Assembly (NCBI GenBank): GCA_024803745.1
Contig: JANJXV010000099.1
Location: 1,922,001-1,986,000, forward strand
From: Megascapheus bottae
Lineage: Eukaryota; Chordata; Mammalia; Rodentia; Geomyidae
Reading direction: 5' to 3'
Length of the DNA stretch: 64,000 bases
The position numbers and the translations under genes were made by a program. Below the pieces are notes generated by a model. It searched no databases. It was not told the origin of the DNA and saw nothing but the letters and a program-made list of their open reading frames with translations. Numbering within the stretch: position 1 is the first letter of the stretch; every line of letters starts with the position of its first letter. Below are positions 60,032-64,000 of the stretch, piece after piece.

Positions 60032-62296
60032 AAAGTACTAGGGGGTAGCATTCAGGATGCCCACTCCCTCCACTCCTTTTTAACATAGTACTAGAATTCC
60101 TAGGCAGTGCAATAAGGCAAGAAGCAAGCATAAAGGGGATCCAAGTAGGGAAAGAGGAAATAAAACTATCCCTCTTTGCCGATGACATGATTTTGTATTT
60201 AAAGAATCCTATAGACTCTACTCCCACGCTCCTTGAACTGATTCAAAGATTTGGAAGGGTAACAGGCCATAAAATGAACCCTCACAAATCAACTACCTTA
60301 CTTTATGCCAACACTGAGAGGAACGAGGCAATAATCAGGAAAGAAATTCCTTTCACAGTAGCCTCAAAGAAAATAAAGTACCTAGCAATTAGCTTAACTA
60401 AGAATGTAAAGGACCGTTTAGATGAAAACTTTAAAACCCTAAAAAAGGAAATAAAACCAGAACTAAGGAAAGGGAAAAACCTCCCATGCTCCTGGATTGG
60501 AAGAAGCAACATTGTGAAAATGACAATCTTGCCAAGGGCTATCTACAAATTCAATGTAATACCAATCAACATCCCAATGTCATTCTTTAAAGAAATAGAA
60601 GAGGCAATTCAAAATTTCATATGGAATAATAAAAGACCCCGTATAGCAAAAATACTTCTTAGCAGAAAGAACAGCGCTGGAGGAATTTCAATTCCAAACT
60701 TAAGGCTCTATTACAGAGCTATAATTCTCAAAAGAGCTTGGTACTGGCACAAGAACAGGCCTGAAGTCCATGCAGTAGAACTGCGGACCCAGATATTAAA
60801 CCACAAACCTATGGCCACATAATCTTTGACCAGGGAGCCAAAAAATACAATGGAACTGGTTAAACACCTGCAGAAAAATAGGTTGGATCCTTCTTTGTCA
60901 CCTTGCACTAGAATTAACTCCAAATGGATCAAAGACGTGGAGGTACAAGCTGTCACACTGAAAAGTTTACAGGAAGGAAAAGGAGATACACTAGGCCTCC
61001 TTGGCACAGGTCGAAACTTTCTTAATAAGGACCAAGAATCACAACAAATCAGAGAAAGGCTGGATAAGTGGGACTGCATTAAACTGCAGAGCTTTTGTAT
61101 GGCAACGGATATAGCTAGTAAACTAATCAGGAAGCCTACAGTGTGGGAGAAGATCTTCACCACCCAAACAACGGACAAAGGCCTCATATCTAAAATATAT
61201 CAACAACTCAAAAAATTGAATCACTCCAAAACTCACCTCCAAAGTAACACTCATCCCATTAAAAATGGGCCAAAGACTTAAGAGAGTCTTCTCTGAAGAA
61301 AAAACAAAATTGCCTATAGACACATGAAGAAATGCTCAACATCTCTGGTCATAAAAGAAATGCAAATCAAAACAACTCCAAGATTCCACCTCACTCCAGT
61401 TAGAATGGCCAGGATCAGGAAAATGAATGTCAACAGATGCTGGAGGGGATGTGGTCAGGAGGGATCACTACTACACTGTTGGTGGGAGTGCAAACTCGTT
61501 CAACCACTATGGAAAGCAGTGCGTCAGTGCCTCAAAACGCTAAACATACAACTCACCTATGGCCCACCAATTCCACTACTTGGCATTTACCCAACAATCC
61601 AGAAACAAGGGCATACTAAACCCACTAGCACAACAATGTTCATTGCAGCAGTATTCACCATAGCAAAGATATGGAACCAACCAAGATGTCCCTCAGTTGA
61701 TGAGTGGATCAACAAGTTGTGGTATTTGTACACAATGGAATTCTATGCAGCTGTCAGAAAGAATGACATCGCCCCATTTGTTAGGAAATGGAAAGACTTA
61801 GAACAAATCATATTAAGTGAAGTAAGCCAGACTCAAAGGAACTTAGTCTCAGTGATTTCCTCCATTCGTCATAATCAGTAGAAACCTTGGGCTCTACTAA
61901 CAGAGATTGTCAATAGAGCAAAAGGCCATATATAAGGCCACATAATGTGAAGCTAATTGAAAGGACCTCCAGGATATTGACACAAAAGCCATATAATGAA
62001 TGATTGTTGTCCTTAATGTACTATGTTGTCTCTCATCTCGCTTGCTGTCCCTTGGTTATCCCATATTGGTATAGTATCTCACTTTGTTATCTGATATATT
62101 GAATTTATTTGTATTTGGATATTTGAAATTTGATAGGGAAGGGGGGAAAACCAAGACGGGTGGGGGGTGTGGGGTTGGAGGGAAATGGGTACCAAGACAT
62201 GTGAAAGGGTATCAATGTATGTGAATTAATGCACCTTCTATCTGGCAAATATCATCTAACCCTTTTACTAATTACAATAAAAAACTGAAAAAAAAG
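60032..62296 (+). mobile_element. 5'-truncated L1 with partial ORF2 and 3' UTR, unit 2
   Basis: Counterpart of 26309-28521. The reverse-transcriptase frame runs 60187-60822. A private loss of about 36 bp near 60856, in the 'KKIEWKKDSLFNKLCWQNW' region of unit 1, breaks it. The 98 bp missing from unit 1 are present here (61513-61610), so the ORF2 C terminus is open for 185 codons at 61324-61881 ('[18 protein letters not shown]', '[11 protein letters not shown]'). The 3' UTR G-rich tract and A-tail follow. Confidence 0.9.
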
Positions 62297-62924
62297 AAAG
62301 TTGTAGTGTGTAGGGAGGATGATGGGGTCAAATACATTTCTTCTTAGAAATTTACCTCATCTGGTTGCCCTGGATTTTCCTGGCCTTCTTCTTAGAGAAA
62401 GTTCTGTTATACTGGATTTGTGGCTTGGCAATGATCTAGCATGTACATCTTCGAGTAAGACATCCACAACTTCCATGCCTGAGACTCGAGTTTCCTGACC
62501 TTTGGCAACAGCACAGCAACATCTTTCTTCCTCCTGAGCCACAGGCCAAGTGAGCTGGCTTGAGCTGGTTGTTAGTTACAGTGGCTTGGTTACCAGGGTT
62601 CCATATTCTGTTCCATTGTGAGGGAGGCAGGGTCACCTTTCAGGGCCCAATGACCAAAGATCCTTGCTCACAAAAGACCTCACCAAAGACATACTGGAGG
62701 CTGAATCTCTCCTCCAATATCACAATATACATGTGGATGTAGTAAACAGCACACCTTATTTGTCCAATCCCAATGTCTTCCACTAGGCCCAACTACCAGT
62801 CTGGTCTCAGGCTCAAGGAGCCTTTCTTAGGTAAGATCCAAACTTAAGGGTCAATATTGCCCTCATCCTTTACAAAACATTTGCTTCACATTGCCTTCTC
62901 TGCCTGCTTTTTGCCCCTTGTCGA

Positions 62925-63110
62925 ATTTTTTTTTGTTTTTGCTAGACTTGGGACTTGACCTCAGAGTGTGAACATTGTTCTTGGGCTTTCTTTAGGCTTT
63001 AGCTGTCCCACCGAGCCACAGCACCACTTGCAGCGTTTTCTATGTATGTGGTAATGAGGAATCAAACCTGAGTCTTTTTGCTTGGTAGCCAGTACTGTAC
63101 CACTAGGTCA
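62925..63110 (-). repeat. IDL-Geo-type SINE, antisense, unit 2 arm B
   Basis: Counterpart of 29145-29330, with small indels near 62937 and 63076-63100. Confidence 0.75.
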
Positions 63111-63319
63111 AACACACAGGGCATCTTGCACATATTTTTGACGTCAATCTACTAGGATATTATTAGGTTTCTGTATCCTAATCATTTTTTCCTGATGATT
63201 AGCTTTGCTGTCAAGTGTAAAAAATGCAAGAGGGAAAAACACAGAAGAATTAGTGAAATTAAAAAAAGCATTAGACACAGTTAAGTGTTCATTCTTTGTA
63301 GGAGAAAAGATATTTGGAT

Positions 63320-63356
63320 ATGATGATTAGGATGATGATGATGATGATGATGATGA
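63320..63356 (+). repeat. (ATG)n microsatellite, unit 2
   Basis: 'gatgatgattagg' then eight GAT units; expanded relative to 29537-29553. Confidence 0.9.
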
Positions 63357-63369
63357 CTTTATAATTACT

Positions 63370-63565
63370 ATGTCAGGGTTGAGAGTTTGGCATAGTGGTA
63401 GAGTGCTTGCCTAGCATCCATGAAGATCTGGGTTTGATTGCTCAGTACCACATAGATAGAAAATCTAGATGTGGCACTGTGGCTCAAGTGGCAGAGGGCT
63501 AGACTTGAGAAAACCCAAGGACAGTGCTCAGGCCCTGAATTCAAGCCCCAAGACTGGCAGAAAGA
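63370..63565 (+). repeat. IDL-Geo-type SINE, unit 2 arm B
   Basis: Counterpart of 29570-29765. Confidence 0.82.
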
Positions 63566-63685
63566 TAAAAGAAAATAAAAATGCTTTTTACGAGCTAATT
63601 CACTCACAGCATTTGCTTCTGAAATCTTCGCTTCTGCATCTTGTGAAATACCCCTTTCCCTCAACGTAGACAATAAAAACAGATC

Positions 63686-64000
63686 CATCCCATGGTCCAC
63701 TGTGAGGCCACTGGTTGGGCTAAGAGCTAGTCGTGCAGCAACACATAAGTTTTATTCTAATACTTTCCAAACTTTGTACTCAAATATGCTACCTACTTAC
63801 CAACTTATGTCAGTTATCCTTATGCTATAACTTTTCTTCATTACTACAATATTCTTACACTCCTACGTTAATCCTCTTGCATCTCCCCTGACCTCTCTCA
63901 TTCTTTTTTTCTATCTCTGGACCTCTGCTCGTCTTTCAACCCTTATACTGCACGGATCTACACTTGATGGCTGTTGAGCAATATTGTATATGTAGGTGGT
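63686..64000. other. No recognised feature (window end)
   Basis: Counterpart of 29886-30200. The L1 5' portion expected next lies outside the window. Confidence 0.5.

Larger units (their letters stand above)
62297..63685 (-). repeat. Inverted-repeat arm B, unit 2
   Basis: Counterpart of 28521-29885 and reverse complement of 47263-48633. It contains an antisense SINE (62925-63110) and a sense SINE (63370-63565), plus a short frame on the minus strand with the MLLCCCQRSG start. Confidence 0.83.

Overview
The window is nuclear DNA from a mammal, most likely a rodent. It holds KRAB/C2H2 zinc-finger exons with GT-AG splice sites, long L1 (LINE-1) fragments, and dozens of short SINEs. The commonest SINE has a tRNA/ID-like left half (box-A-like tggtagagtgcttgcctagc) joined to a right half ending 'ccttgag...gttcaagcccc'. 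That layout resembles the IDL-Geo SINE described for Geomyoidea (kangaroo rats, pocket mice, gophers). The assignment is from memory of the family, so the lineage is probable and not proven.

The dominant structure is a direct tandem segmental duplication. Base 1 aligns with base 33883, and homology runs without a break to the window end (base 64000 aligns with base 30200). Unit 1 is therefore 1-33882, and unit 2 is 33883-64000, cut by the window edge. The true duplication breakpoints cannot be placed, because homology already exists at base 1 and still exists at base 64000. Bases 30201-33882 are seen only once.

Layout of each unit (unit 1 coordinates; add about 33.7-34.2 kb for unit 2): 0.9-6.0 kb, a KRAB zinc-finger pseudogene (KRAB-A exon, KRAB-B exon, spacer plus decayed finger exon); 6.4-7.3 kb, an inverted L1 fragment pair; 7.6-12 kb, a GC-richer stretch with two exon-like open pieces that I cannot identify; 13.0-14.4 kb, one arm of an inverted repeat; 14.2-16.8 kb, pieces of a broken RALGDS/RGL-like (Ral guanine-nucleotide exchange factor) gene; 17-20.9 kb, a SINE-rich stretch; 21.1-23.3 kb, three L1 3' ends in series; 26.3-28.5 kb, an L1 3' half with reverse transcriptase; 28.5-29.9 kb, the second inverted arm; 30.2-32.0 kb (unit 1 only), an L1 5' half with ORF1 and the start of the ORF2 endonuclease; 33.0-33.8 kb, an old antisense L1.

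I see no gene that looks intact. The two zinc-finger copies share old lesions and have each gained private ones, so decay continued after duplication. Divergence between units is very uneven: about 2% near the left end, but only 4 substitutions that I could find in about 3 kb at 19.2-22.2 kb. This suggests gene conversion or a recent exchange. I found no CRISPR, operon, functional RNA gene or clearly novel molecular system; the interest lies in duplication, conversion and pseudogene history.
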